NCBI GenBank assembly: GCA_003313425.1
Contig: NHZP01000056.1
Span: forward strand, 62,001-126,000
Origin: Pseudopyrenochaeta lycopersici
Taxonomy: Eukaryota > Ascomycota > Dothideomycetes > Pleosporales > Pseudopyrenochaetaceae
DNA: 64,000 bases
Direction of reading: 5' to 3'
Position 1 is the first letter of the stretch. Each line of letters opens with the position of its first letter. The position numbers were made by a program, and so were the translations under genes. The notes below the pieces were generated by a model, which saw nothing but the letters and a program-made list of their open reading frames with translations, searched no databases and was not told the origin of the DNA. Of the stretch, positions 1 through 10,280 are shown in pieces.

Positions 1-1444
1 CGTTATCGGTAGCACCACGTATTGCACTCCACATTCGATTGACCGTTTTGGCGTCTCCACCCACCAGGAGAGCTGGATGTTGGTCGAAATATTCAGGGGA
101 CAAGGCGAGCTGTTCACGAAATATGTTGCGTAGTACTTCAACATTACCAGACGTGGTGTCCTCACTAGTTTGGATGGGCATTAGCGGCACAGGAACGTGA
201 CGGGCTCCCTCTGGTATAGATATTCGGTCAACCACAGGATAGGCCGCATGAGCATGTATGGCCCGATGACTTGATTTGCACCTGCGGATGTGTTCGGGAT
301 ATACCTCCTCTAGAGCACGGTATAGCGCGGCTGTGGTGCACTGTGCAATACACTGACTGCGGGCATCTGAGGACCGTATCATATCCTCCATTGACATGGA
401 GTAGGGTCTAAAGTCACTCTGCGTCAACCCGTTGATCGGGAGAATGATACCAGGGAGGAGAAGGGCCGTCGTGATAGAATGGAGTTGATTCCTAGAGACG
501 TTGTCCAGTTCGCTTACGCCAGTCGTTAGTTCACAATTGTCGTATACGACTGCCCAAGGCCCATCAGCAATAAACTTGCGGGCCAAATTCCGGGCACTAT
601 TCTGGAGGCCACCAACGCTGCGGTAGATTGACTGCCATAACTCTGTCCATCCCATAGAGTTTGTTACGCTAAAGATCTGCTTGTTCGTACCTGCAGAAAA
701 GAGCATTAGACCCATAATCGCTGGTAAGAAATTGCAGAGCCGCTGATGCCGGGTGAAGCAAATGATAGATAAGACTGATATAATACGGGATCGAATATGA
801 CCAATGGGGGTTTTGCTGCTGTTTGAACATAGACGCTGCAGTAGATCCACGAGCAGTAGTGCCTCGCCGGTAACTTCGTCAAAAATGATCTCCTCGGAAA
901 CCATCTCAAATTGTGCACCAATGCCAGCCATAGCCTTTGCCTGATATTCACCAAATATAGAATAGGCCTTAAGGGCTTCAATCTCGTGTTCTAACCCAGC
1001 CATATACCTCTCTTCTATATCAGATGGCAGAGCGACGGTTGAGAGGTGGTTGGTGAAAGCGGGGGTCGACTCGAATGTCTTGATAAATCGCGCCCTATAC
1101 GGAGCTCTTTCTTTTGTTCGGCTAACAAGTTCCAGAAAATCAGATAAAGCACCACGATAAGCAACACCACTCCTCTTATAGTTTATACTCTCTATTGCTC
1201 TAATATATCGTCCTAGCCTATCCTCCTCCTCGTCAGTTAACGACGGGGCATCTCGTATATGTATAGAGGGACTCGAGGTGTGATTTTTCGACCCAGCTGG
1301 GCGTCCAGGTCTACGACGAGGGGGTCTTGGGGACGTATCAGGACGGATTGATGATGGCTGAGATGATGACGCAGGCGTCGAAGTTGCAGGCAACGGCGGG
1401 GTAGGACACTCTCCTATGCTTATCAGATTGGCTGGAACATACAT
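1..1444 (-). CDS. DUF6589-like fungal protein, 3' end outside window
   Basis: Reading the minus strand from an ATG at 1444-1442 gives about 481 codons without a stop, running off the left edge. A stop (TAG) lies 15 bases upstream of this ATG in the same frame. The N-terminus (residues about 15-60) is Pro/Ser/Arg-rich with an AT-hook-like RRRPGRPAGSK motif. The rest is mainly helical with motifs DNVSRNQL, LLLPGIILPINGLTQSD and LLVGGDAKTVNR near the visible end. I recognise this pattern as resembling fungal DUF6589 proteins, a family of unknown function with many copies in fungi. That assignment is from memory, without a search. No nonsense codon is seen, unlike most coding sequence nearby. Pogo-1 begins 258 bp upstream of the ATG, so the promoter may be split or replaced. 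It could itself belong to an uncharacterised mobile element. Confidence 0.6.
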   Translation of the reverse strand, partial: MYVPANLISIGECPTPPLPATSTPASSSQPSSIRPDTSPRPPRRRPGRPAGSKNHTSSPSIHIRDAPSLTDEEEDRLGRYIRAIESINYKRSGVAYRGALSDFLELVSRTKERAPYRARFIKTFESTPAFTNHLSTVALPSDIEERYMAGLEHEIEALKAYSIFGEYQAKAMAGIGAQFEMVSEEIIFDEVTGEALLLVDLLQRLCSNSSKTPIGHIRSRIISVLSIICFTRHQRLCNFLPAIMGLMLFSAGTNKQIFSVTNSMGWTELWQSIYRSVGGLQNSARNLARKFIADGPWAVVYDNCELTTGVSELDNVSRNQLHSITTALLLPGIILPINGLTQSDFRPYSMSMEDMIRSSDARSQCIAQCTTAALYRALEEVYPEHIRRCKSSHRAIHAHAAYPVVDRISIPEGARHVPVPLMPIQTSEDTTSGNVEVLRNIFREQLALSPEYFDQHPALLVGGDAKTVNRMWSAIRGATDN

Positions 1445-1702
1445 AGGAGCCTATTACCCGCTAGACGAGCAGCAGCAACTGCACTGAGTGCGTGGAGCCG
1501 AGTTGGGAAGGCCGTGGGTGTATCATGCTGGGCATCCATCGGACCAGGTCGTCCCGAACCCAATTTCCAGCAACCCAAGTTCCTCGCCCGGCACACGCCA
1601 AAAAATCGTAATAATAAGAGTGGATGTACTTTCGATACAGTATAGCTGATTGTAGCTATCAGATATAAAACTTTACTAACTAGTTGTAGAGTAATACGCA
1701 TA

Positions 1703-3552
1703 ACGTAAACACGTAGCGAGTCGGCCAACTAAGCGAGTCGGCCACCCTACTAACACCTTGCACCAAGATCAGCGTGCAACACAACAACATAGTAGGGTAT
1801 TAATTTAAATTATAGTTAAAGATTAAGCTATACCTAGAGTATTATTTTTACATGTACGCGCGTTGTGCCCAGCCTGTCTACACTTGCTGCAGCGCCCTGG
1901 AGTTGGGCGACTACCTCCTAATTGACATCTACCTCGACGCTCCTCACGAGCAATCTGCTGATCAGCCTCACGCTGGGCTATTAAATCCTCTGCCTCTCCT
2001 CTCGTTAAGACTCCTCCCTTCTGGATCCGCTTCTTCTTACGTTGTTTACGCTTGTTGGCTGCCTCATTGGCGCGTTCAAGGCTAGTGATCCGGTTGCGCA
2101 TCAACTCATGCTCATACGCCATAATTGCAGCCCCCTTCTTGAGTTGATTAACAGCTTCAATAATTGACGCTGGAGATGAACTCTTGTGCTGGCGTACGCG
2201 ATTACGTATTAACGTGGATTGAGCTTCAAATTCACGGACGTTACTTGGAGTTCTGGCTTGCCAGAGGGCTTCTTCCAAGGCAGCAGGTGTTGGCGTACGG
2301 AGACGTACATCCAGTCTCTCTAATACAACAGCTGGATTTAATGGAACAAGCCCAGCGCCTCGGAAAGCTGAGCGAATGTTGGCTGGAGTAAACGCTTGCG
2401 CAAAGGCCGCCCGAAAGGCTGGCAGAAACTTAAGTTTGGTGATGTGGTTGATGTGGTTTCGGATTAGGTCTTTAACCTGACGGCTGTACGCCTTCTTTAA
2501 TGGAGAGAAGCAGCCAACGTTAAGAGGCTGGAGTAAGTGAGACGAATGGGCTGGCATACAGAGAGTGTAAATGTTGTTCTTTTGACACATCTCTTCAAAT
2601 TGGGCTGAGTGGTGGCTCTCATGGCCATCAAAGATAAGCAGCCTACGTGCGCCAACCACGCGCGTCTTTGTATGCCGGTTGAAGTGCTCTAGCCACTGAA
2701 CCCCTAAGTTATTGTTTGTCCAGCCATTATCACTAACTCCAACTGCCCAGTTAAGTGGGAGATCATCTTCCTCGTACCAGGCAGACAAGTGATACTTGGC
2801 TGCGTAGATTAGGAACGGCGGGATTGCCCATCCAGCTGCGTTGATTCCCTGGATTAACGTAACCCATTCACGGTTGCCTGGCTGGATTGTCTTTGCTCTA
2901 CCCCTCCTCTCAGACCTAGTCACAACAAGTTGAGTCATGATCTTGCCCATCATAAAACCAGCTTCGTTAAAATTGTACACGTCCTCATCTAGGATGCCGT
3001 ACTTAGCCTTTGTCTCCTCTACCCGCGTAAACTAGGTCTTAATCACCTCTGGATCCTCACATAAGGCTCTTTGCCGGTCGTATGGCTGATTAAAACGTGT
3101 CTTAAGACTGTCTGTACGCTTGACAAAGTTCTTTGGCCAGTCTCGTCCAACTCGTCCAGCCCCACGCAGACCCAGTAAAGTATCGGCTATATCACGTATA
3201 GCAGCTAGGTTAGGTGGAAATCCACGTGAATCTAAATCTAATATATATCTAACAACAGCATCCTCCTCTAGCTTAGTAAGCTTCTTCGAATTGGGAGTGC
3301 AATCGCGTCGGGCGCGCGTTCCGGCGCGTCGGTCGTTCAGCGTTGATTTGGGGACGTGGTACGTAGAAGCAGCAGTCTAGGAGCTTTGTAATTGCTTCTA
3401 ATTAAGCGTAAAGATAGCTAAATTAATATCTGATTTATTGTAACTTAATTAAGTAATACGTCGTGGAGCTATTAGAGTTTGGAGAGTACACGTCGAGAAA
3501 GTTGATGGGGTAGCCGACTCGCTTAGTTGGCCGACTCGCTACGTGTTTACGT
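1703..3552 (-). mobile_element. Pogo-1: pogo/Fot1-like DNA transposon
   Basis: TIRs of about 48 bp at 1703-1750 and 3505-3552 match except for about two positions. They start ACGTAAACACGTAGCG and are flanked by TA on both sides (1701-1702, 3553-3554), the usual Tc1/mariner/pogo target duplication. Inside the TIR, the box AGCGAGTCGGCC occurs twice, at 1715 and 1732, a period of 17 bp. The element is about 1850 bp and carries one degraded transposase gene on the minus strand. It lies upstream of the DUF6589-like gene and abuts MULE-1. Confidence 0.9.
1823..3455 (-). pseudogene. Pogo-1 transposase, RIP-damaged
   Basis: One minus-strand frame runs from about 3455 to 1823. Order of parts: N-terminal helix-turn-helix (VPKSTLNDRRAG), CENP-B-type second HTH (LDLDSRGFPPNL), DDE core, basic segment (KQRKKKRIQKGG) and C-terminal CCHC knuckle (CSKCRQAGHNARTC). 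At least three in-frame stops interrupt it: two near the N-terminus and one TAG at about 3031, between residues reading EVIKT and FTRVEE, where relatives have Trp. The first catalytic Asp (relatives NFDETGF) reads NFNEAGF and the third (relatives QPLDVGCF) reads QPLNVGCF, while the second (FDGHESH) is kept. Stops and Asp-to-Asn changes are all single C-to-T or G-to-A steps. The product would be inactive. Confidence 0.85.
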
Positions 3553-3601
3553 TAAACAGTACTAATTTTAGGGTAAAACGGTCGTCCCGAGACTAAAATA
3601 T

Positions 3602-6600
3602 ACGGCAAATGACTGCCTTACTACTGCTTGGCGTAATAATTCCCCATCTACCACTGTTTTCAATACACTACTACACATGTGACCTCGGCTAAAAAAGGAC
3701 CGAAACACCACTGTTTCTTCCCCATTTCTTCCCCAAATGCCACTATTTCGTTAGTAGCCTCACCTCTTACATTAGCGCTTGAGTAGCTTAGAACGCGTCC
3801 GACGCGATTTAAAATGGACGCGTTTTATTATAAAATCGCGAGTTGTTACAATAAAATAATTACGAAGAGTTATAATGGAGACCTCCCAGGGGCTTCCTAA
3901 TACGCTATATATTGGGCAGACGTTTATATTAATCTAGGCTGCAAAAGAGGCAGTTTTTCACGTTATGGCCTCCTAGAGGCTCTCTTTTAAAGTAACATCT
4001 AGCGACCTAACGAGATTCCACGCTAGTTGCTGTTCTAGCAGCGACACAGGGTGTAAATTCTTTATTCGAATCGCCTATATAAACTAATCCGACCACTTTA
4101 AGCTTCGAAAGTTCGTCCCTTATACCTGCGACCTTAGCTCCCATCACGACTGGAAAGCATTAAGCTCTGCGAGGCTTATTGCCTACTGGTATGGGGATAT
4201 GGTTAAGAGCGATTTTTAAACAAAGCCGCGCCAGATCTAGAATGCTGAAAGACTTCAGCACTTAAATCAGATATCGTATAAGCAGGCGTAGCGCGCAAAG
4301 AAGAAGATCTAAAAGAGTACCTTTATAGACACAGAGAAGTCCTTCCAGCTTATCCTTCTATTCCTTGAGGCCATTACGGATAGCAGCTTAGACTCGAATA
4401 CGGAGCTGGACGACGAAGGAAACTACGCCACTTTAAGGGCGAACGCTGCCATATCTAGGGATGACGATAGAACCTTTGAATGGTGCCACGTGGCACCACG
4501 AGCTTGTATTCATGCATTTTGGCACTCCTGGAAGTTCATTTGTGTTGATGGTGCCCATATGAAATTGGACAACAACCTAGTTCTTCTTGTTATAACAATG
4601 CTTGACTCTAATGAGGAGATCCTGCCATTAATGTGGGGGTTCGCCAGAAGCGAGTGTAAAGAATTGTGGCTCAACTTTCTCCATGGTTTTAGGGAATATT
4701 TTCTAGACAACCTTGAGACGACTGAGCAAGAACGTACTAATTTTGAATATCTTACAATCGTCAGCGACCGGGCAAAGGGTCTAATTCCAGCTATCTCGGA
4801 GGTATTCCCTAAAGCTTTCTATTATTGCTGCATACAACATCTTGCGGAGAACGTCGGAAACGAATACGGAAAGAAAGTTGAGAGGATATTCTGAGCTGCT
4901 TGCCTAGTCGACACTAAGGCGAAGTTTAAAGCTTGTCTTGACCAAATTGAGTCTCTGTCAGCTCCCGCGCGTTACTAACTCGATTATATCGATAGAGAGT
5001 ATTACGCAACATTATACGCACCACTGGTCGACTTCCCACGGTTTGGGCAAACATGTTCTAACATCTCCGAGTTAGTAAACAGCGCATGGATGGAGGCTCG
5101 TAACCTACTAATACTCCATTCACTCCACCATCTATGGATATACATGATGTTAAAGTTCTACGAAAGACGTTATAAGCCCCAGAAAGATATAAAGTACACT
5201 AACTATGCCTTTGCATATTTCCAGAAAGAGCTTGGGGATAGCGACTAGTATCTTGTAACTCCTCAGGAGCGCGAGAACTTGGTAGCTATTGTATACTGAG
5301 CAAATCCAGGAGACCGGAATACTTGTCTTGTTCAGCTTAAAGCTTAGAAATGTTCTTGTCTCGCTTTTTAAGATCATAAAATTCCTTGTAGACATGCAAT
5401 TGCTGTGTGTCGATTCTTTAATATTAAACCCGAGGATTATATCGCCAAATTCTACGAGATTTCTGAGTATCGTGAGCAGTACAAGTGCTCCCTATTGCCG
5501 GTTCTACTAGATGATCTCGAACCTGATGGGTTTACAAAGCCACCTGTTATCGGTACCGCCCGAGGTCGTCCAGTTAAGAAGAGAATGAAACGAACTACGC
5601 GAGAGACAGAGGCTCGGAGACGAGGAAATTTAGTATCGTCAAGCAGCCAGAGGGAACAACAGGATGAAGCTCGAAACCGGTATCAATCAGGCACAACGTA
5701 TTTCCAGGAACGAAGGACGGGCCAGGCTCCCAACCCTCTTAGTCAACCTAGAGTATCCTATCACCGTCCTAGCCAGATCGCGTCTTCCCAGCACCTTACT
5801 GCACCTAATCAAAGCGTCTCATCTCAACTCCCCTACCCTATCCTTAATCATCACCATAATTTCCCTAACCAATTCTCGATTGCGCAACCACCAGACTCAA
5901 GAGATCAGGATACCCTCTGGCAACGGATCAGGGCTATAAACGCGCGCCTTAGCGAAACTGAAGCTATAGGAGAACGCTACCGGGCTCAGATTGGGGCTCA
6001 GATTAGAGCTGTTAGACAAGCAGTAAACGAGAACAGAAACAATAACCATAACCAGCCTCCTACGGCGCAGATACCGACGACGTACGCAGAACAACCAACC
6101 TTGCAATCTCAGTCCTCTACAGATCTACCGGCCTCGCAATCAAATAGAGACCGGCCGTCGCCAGATACTGATGAGCTGCAAAGAAGCGGCACCTCACAGG
6201 ATGATGCAGCCGCTTCACAAGTCACATACATTGACTCTACTGTTACGAATAATAACTTCACGTTTGGAGCATCCAGCTCTGTCCCCAACATTACCATCAA
6301 CGTCACAGCAAGTCCACCAGGGGGAAACAAAAGACCTATAGTAAGTAGGAACGAAGAAGAGGATAATATCGAGAGGGAAGAGCCTCCTGCTCTATCAACG
6401 CGGTCAAGAAAACGAGCTCGAACAGACCAATTGTAAGCATATAAATAGGGTTCTAGATCTATCATAATACAATCCCGGACCTATCTCTTCTTATGTGAAG
6501 TCGCTGACTGCCTGAGGGCCGCGATGGCCGCCAAATAAAGGTGGGCCATGCGATTAGTTAAATGGTGGCATTTGGGGAAGAAATGGGGAAGAAACAGTGG

Positions 6601-6707
6601 TATTTCGGTCCTTTTTTAGCCGAGGTCACATGTGTGGTAGTGTATTGAAAACAGTGGTAGATGGGGAATTATTACGCCAAGCAGTGGTAAGGCGGTCATT
6701 TGCCGTT
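3602..6707 (+). mobile_element. MULE-1: Mutator-like element with long TIRs
   Basis: Long inverted repeats cover about 3602-3765 and 6548-6707. The outer end reads ACGGCAAATGACYGCCTTAC and similarity extends for about 160 bp with scattered transitions. Long TIRs are typical of MULEs. Flanks share TAAAAT on both sides, a possible decayed 8-9-bp target duplication, but I cannot fix it. The interior holds one transposase pseudogene. It sits directly between Pogo-1 and hAT-A. Confidence 0.85.
3875..6436 (+). pseudogene. MULE-1 transposase, full-length but with about 13 nonsense codons
   Basis: From an ATG at 3875 to the TAA ending at 6436 there is one frame of 854 codons with no frameshift that I can see. 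About thirteen stop codons fall between roughly 3940 and 5370, each explicable as CAA/CAG/CGA or TGG changed by one transition. Recognisable parts are the MULE transposase domain at about 4530-4870 (VDGAHMK with the first Asp; VSDRAKGL with the second; CCIQHLAENV), a SWIM zinc finger at about 5345-5410 (CSC...IPCRHAIAVC), a GRPVKKRMKRTTRE segment at about 5560-5600, and a long low-complexity Gln/Asn/Ser/Pro tail. This is a RIP-type footprint in an otherwise complete gene. The product is not functional as read. Confidence 0.85.
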
Positions 6708-6838
6708 TTAAAATGCCTCATAAGACTAAGCCAAATGAGGTATCATAAATTCATCATTTTTTCCATGTGAGCTCATAATTAAAATGATGACTAAAAGATG
6801 CTCCTCTGTAATCTCGCTACAGCAGTATTAGTGTTGTA

Positions 6839-8803
6839 TTATGCCTTATCTTCATCCTCAATAACGTCTATAAGCTCAACTTCCTCTACTTCAGCATTTA
6901 GCTCTGGATTCCTTGTATGATCTTCTCCAATCTTAAGTAGAGCATCCTCAAGGTCAATAAGTTCTCCTTCAGTAGCTCGATCTGCCTTAATTCTCTCCAA
7001 AACCCTCTTATTAATATAAATATACTGAAGCATATCAACCTTGTCAGGTCTAAGGCGATTTCGAAGCTTATTATGGAGAAGCTTAAGGATAGAGAATGAC
7101 CGCTCAGATGGGACTGAATTACACGGTGTAGATGCAAGCCTAATAGCAATAGGGGCAATAGCTGGAGCAATAGTCCTTGCAACCTTCCAGAATGTCCGCA
7201 TATTCTGCTTATACTCCCAAATGAAATGACCACAATGGAAGCGCTCCTCTCTATACCTAAACTCTAAGATCTGGCCCATCCCATGTTGGTTGTCAATCCC
7301 TTGCCGCTTAAAGAAGTTATGGAGTATGCCAGTAACCTCTACATTAGTATGGAAGGGGATCTCATCATCCCCTAGAGTAGTAGGGTTCAGGAGGTAAGCG
7401 ACAATGTGGATGTCTCCTGTCTGGCGTAGGAAGCGAGACTTAAGAGTTTGAGTCTCCCATTGCTGGTAGTCAACAATCTCAGGGTGGCATGTAAGCATAC
7501 GCTGGAGATGGCGGAAGCAATCCTTCCACATTAGGACCACGTATTGTAGCGTTGCAGAGTCAGATTCTGACTTCTTAATAGCCTTATCAATTGGCTCAAG
7601 GACGTCAAAAATGAAGTCTAGATCAACCCAGAATCGGCCATCCTCTATGGTAGGTATAACGTCTCGGATCTCTTTACTAGCGTCATCTGGGAGCAATGTG
7701 GCGTACTTGAGCAGGGCTGGGTAGGCTCTCCTGACTGATTTGATCATCGCAGTTTGTGTTCCCCAGCGTGTAATGACAGAGAGGGCAAAAGAATACGTGG
7801 ATCCTATTGTTGACTGCATAATATCGCGGAGGATAGCAAGCTGTTTTGGTGCACAGGTGAATGCTGTAACGACAGCTTGAGCCTGTTTAACACGCTCAGA
7901 GAACCACGGTATGCTAATGACGTCCTTGATGAGCAGCTGAAGACCGTGGCTACTGCAAGGCACAAAGAACATATGCTTGTATAGAGGCATGGTACCAAGA
8001 ATGCGTGTTGCTTTGCCCTGAGTTGCGCATGTATCCATTGCTACTGAATTAAGTCTTGAAGTATCGCCGTCCGAGATGACCTGGAAGCGATGATCCAGCC
8101 AGTCTGCATGCCAGTCTCCATCACAGGTGCCTCCATTAACTATCTCTGAGTCCCAGTAGAAGGCACCATGGCCAGGTATGTTGACACAAAGATTTTGTAC
8201 CCGCTGGCGTCGGATGTTGTTGGATTCATCCGCAATGAGGTTAAGGAGAGTAGCGTCATTGACGTGCTTAGAGACCTGCGTCTGGAGGCGCTTGTAGATG
8301 GCTGGGAGGAATGAGCGACTGATCTGGTTGCCAGTAGGAGGCTTGACAGTTGGATAGAAGCGCTTCATGATAGGAGCAAGATGCTTATGGTCCTCAAATG
8401 CATCGAGTGGTAGACCGTCGAGAATAACTGCTTCAGCCATCTGCATCTGTAGTGCCTTGCCCATAAGTGCTCCAATGGTTGGAACAATAAGCTTCTGCTG
8501 TGCCAATGCCTCCTCTTCAGCAGCTTCCTCCTCTTTCCCTTGCTCATACTTCTGGCAGCTTTGTAGATGTTTGCGGAGATCTGTGGTTTGCCAGGAGCGC
8601 TCATGGCCACAGGCTTTGCATTGGGCTCGGTCGGTCTTGTGTTCTGCTCGTTTGAACCGCTTAAAAGATAGGAGGACCTCGGTATCTGGAATACGACCTC
8701 TTTTAGTCATGATGAGGCTGTAGAATTGCGAAAATGGAGTTGAGAAAAGGAGTTGGTAACCAGGCGAAAGCTGACTAAAAAAAATGACGGCACAGACCAT
8801 CAT
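6839..8803 (-). CDS. hAT-A transposase, apparently intact
   Basis: A continuous 654-codon frame on the minus strand. An N-terminal BED-type zinc finger (CKACGHERSW...HLQSCQKY) at about residues 58-85 is followed by the RNase-H-like hAT core. The C-terminal dimerisation region contains NSVPSERSFSILKLLHNKLR at about residue 560. The first residues (VIFFSQLSPGYQLL) look non-coding, so the real start may be the later Met in IMTKRGRIPDTEV, about 32 codons downstream. No stop or frameshift is seen, unlike the other hAT genes here, so it may be a younger or selected copy, or a domesticated one. Similar ends GAGCTCAT...GATGCTC lie at about 6766 and 8858 in inverted orientation, but I could not define TIRs or an 8-bp duplication. 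Confidence 0.85.
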   Translation of the reverse strand: MMVCAVIFFSQLSPGYQLLFSTPFSQFYSLIMTKRGRIPDTEVLLSFKRFKRAEHKTDRAQCKACGHERSWQTTDLRKHLQSCQKYEQGKEEEAAEEEALAQQKLIVPTIGALMGKALQMQMAEAVILDGLPLDAFEDHKHLAPIMKRFYPTVKPPTGNQISRSFLPAIYKRLQTQVSKHVNDATLLNLIADESNNIRRQRVQNLCVNIPGHGAFYWDSEIVNGGTCDGDWHADWLDHRFQVISDGDTSRLNSVAMDTCATQGKATRILGTMPLYKHMFFVPCSSHGLQLLIKDVISIPWFSERVKQAQAVVTAFTCAPKQLAILRDIMQSTIGSTYSFALSVITRWGTQTAMIKSVRRAYPALLKYATLLPDDASKEIRDVIPTIEDGRFWVDLDFIFDVLEPIDKAIKKSESDSATLQYVVLMWKDCFRHLQRMLTCHPEIVDYQQWETQTLKSRFLRQTGDIHIVAYLLNPTTLGDDEIPFHTNVEVTGILHNFFKRQGIDNQHGMGQILEFRYREERFHCGHFIWEYKQNMRTFWKVARTIAPAIAPIAIRLASTPCNSVPSERSFSILKLLHNKLRNRLRPDKVDMLQYIYINKRVLERIKADRATEGELIDLEDALLKIGEDHTRNPELNAEVEEVELIDVIEDEDKA

Positions 8804-9060
8804 GTGATCCGAGCTTACGCGAGCATCCTAAATTCATCATAATTAGAAAATGAGCTCATTTGAAGAACCCTACATGTGACCAATACTGGCTTATAGAAGA
8901 CGAGGTTAAAGATTCACTTGAGAACCCCCAAACGAGCTCGTTGCGGGTGGGCGTCCATATGCGTCACGAATCAAATAAAAACAACGTACACAATTCAACT
9001 GCATTGCAGCAGAGAGCTTCGATGGCTCTAAGCCATGCAGGCGGAGCTGAATGCGGGATA

Positions 9061-10197
9061 ACGTATTCCACCAGTCAGTGGCCAAAACCAGTCAGCGGCC
9101 AGCCCCACCAAAGTCGACGCGTCTCAGCGCGTTCAAACAGCAACAGCCTCTCAACAACGTCTCTCAATGGCTGACCAAGAAGGTTGAATTGGGCTTGCTC
9201 TAGCAGCTCTTCATAAAAACCAGATTTCTTGAGTTTCCTCTGCAGCTGCGCTATTTGCTGTCCCTCGTACCACCCTTCGACGTCGCCTCCAAGGTAGCCT
9301 ACCTCAGGCCACGCGCAATCGCTAGAAGCGCAAGCTAGACCCTGTTGAAGAGCAGTCCCTTGTTTAATAGGTACTAGACCTCTCTCGACGAGGATTTCCG
9401 CCTGCGGTTATCTAAGTACACCAAACGGCAGATGTTCTGCTAGCTGCGCGTGGCCAAGATCCTCCTCCTCAGCCTGTTGGCAAGAACTAGGTGTCGCGCT
9501 TTGTCTGCAGCCAGCTAGAGCTGCAGACAGAGTAGAATAGAAAGCTGCACTCACAGCGCGCACGGTGTGAGGATCCAGCTACTATCAGCGCGTGGTTTAA
9601 GCTCGTACGAGAGATATGCTCCGCGAACGACATAGCAGATACAGACTTCTATAATTTAGACGAGACTAGGTTTATAATAGGCGTTGCACAGTATCTTAGC
9701 TTAATTAACAGGCTTAGCTAGTACAAGATCTCCTGCGTTGTTAGTCTCAGAGCTCTTCTAGTCTAGCTATTAGCTAGCTTGTTAAAGGTTGTTATCTTGC
9801 TCTTGCCTTAGCAGCCATCCTTGCAGACGAGAACTTAAAGCTGCGCGCAGCTCTCAGGTATAAAAAACATAAAAAGCAGCAGCGCAGGCGATATATTGCT
9901 TATGGAGGAGCTCTGCAGGTTGATCTAGGCCAGTTGCTCGCTGCAGAGGCTGATAGGGTGGTGGATGAGGGTAGTCAAGCTCAGCCTGAGCGAGTGCGCC
10001 AGCGCGCACCGCTAACGTGCAGCAACTATCATATCCAAGGACATAATCGGACTTAGTGTGGACGAAGATAGACTAGCCTATCTCCTTATTAAATTTATAA
10101 TTTATTGTGCTGTTGTTAAGCAATTGAGCAAAAAGACGCGTTGACTTTGGTGGGGCTGGCCGCTGACTGGTTTTGGCCACTGACTGGTGAAACACGT
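9061..10197 (+). mobile_element. Pogo-5: shortened pogo-like element
   Basis: TIRs begin ACGTATTCCACCAGTCAGTG at 9061. The inverse ends at 10197, with about 55 matching bases, flanked by TA at 9059-9060 and 10198-10199. The box CAGTCAGYGGCC is duplicated at 9072 and 9089 (17-bp period). At 1137 bp the element is about 0.7 kb shorter than the four other pogo elements here, with most of the catalytic region missing. Confidence 0.9.
9167..10071 (+). pseudogene. Pogo-5 transposase relic
   Basis: From ATG 9167 one frame reads the N-terminal HTH (AAALFAVPRTTLRRR), the CENP-B-type HTH (LDLSRRGFPPAV) and the start of the catalytic domain (AWFKLVRE...YNLDETRF) up to about 9690. There are about nine in-frame TAG/TAA/TGA codons. 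After an internal deletion, another frame from about 9820 gives the basic segment (KKQQRRRYIAYGGAL) and a broken CCHC knuckle (CSNYHIQGHNRT, then a stop, then Cys). Every stop is one transition from Gln, Arg or Trp, as expected of RIP. The family assignment rests on alignment by eye with Pogo-2 and Pogo-4 in this window. Confidence 0.8.
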
Positions 10198-10280
10198 TAA
10201 CACCCATGACGGAGAAGAATGTGCATGCGTCAAGGGGTTTGCTGAGTGGCTTCACAGAATCACACCCTTGGACCATGCTC

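Noticed and set aside
6733..8861. CAAATGAG/CTCATTTG as TIRs of hAT-A
   Set aside because: Similarity breaks after eight bases and the flanks give no duplication; ends left undefined.
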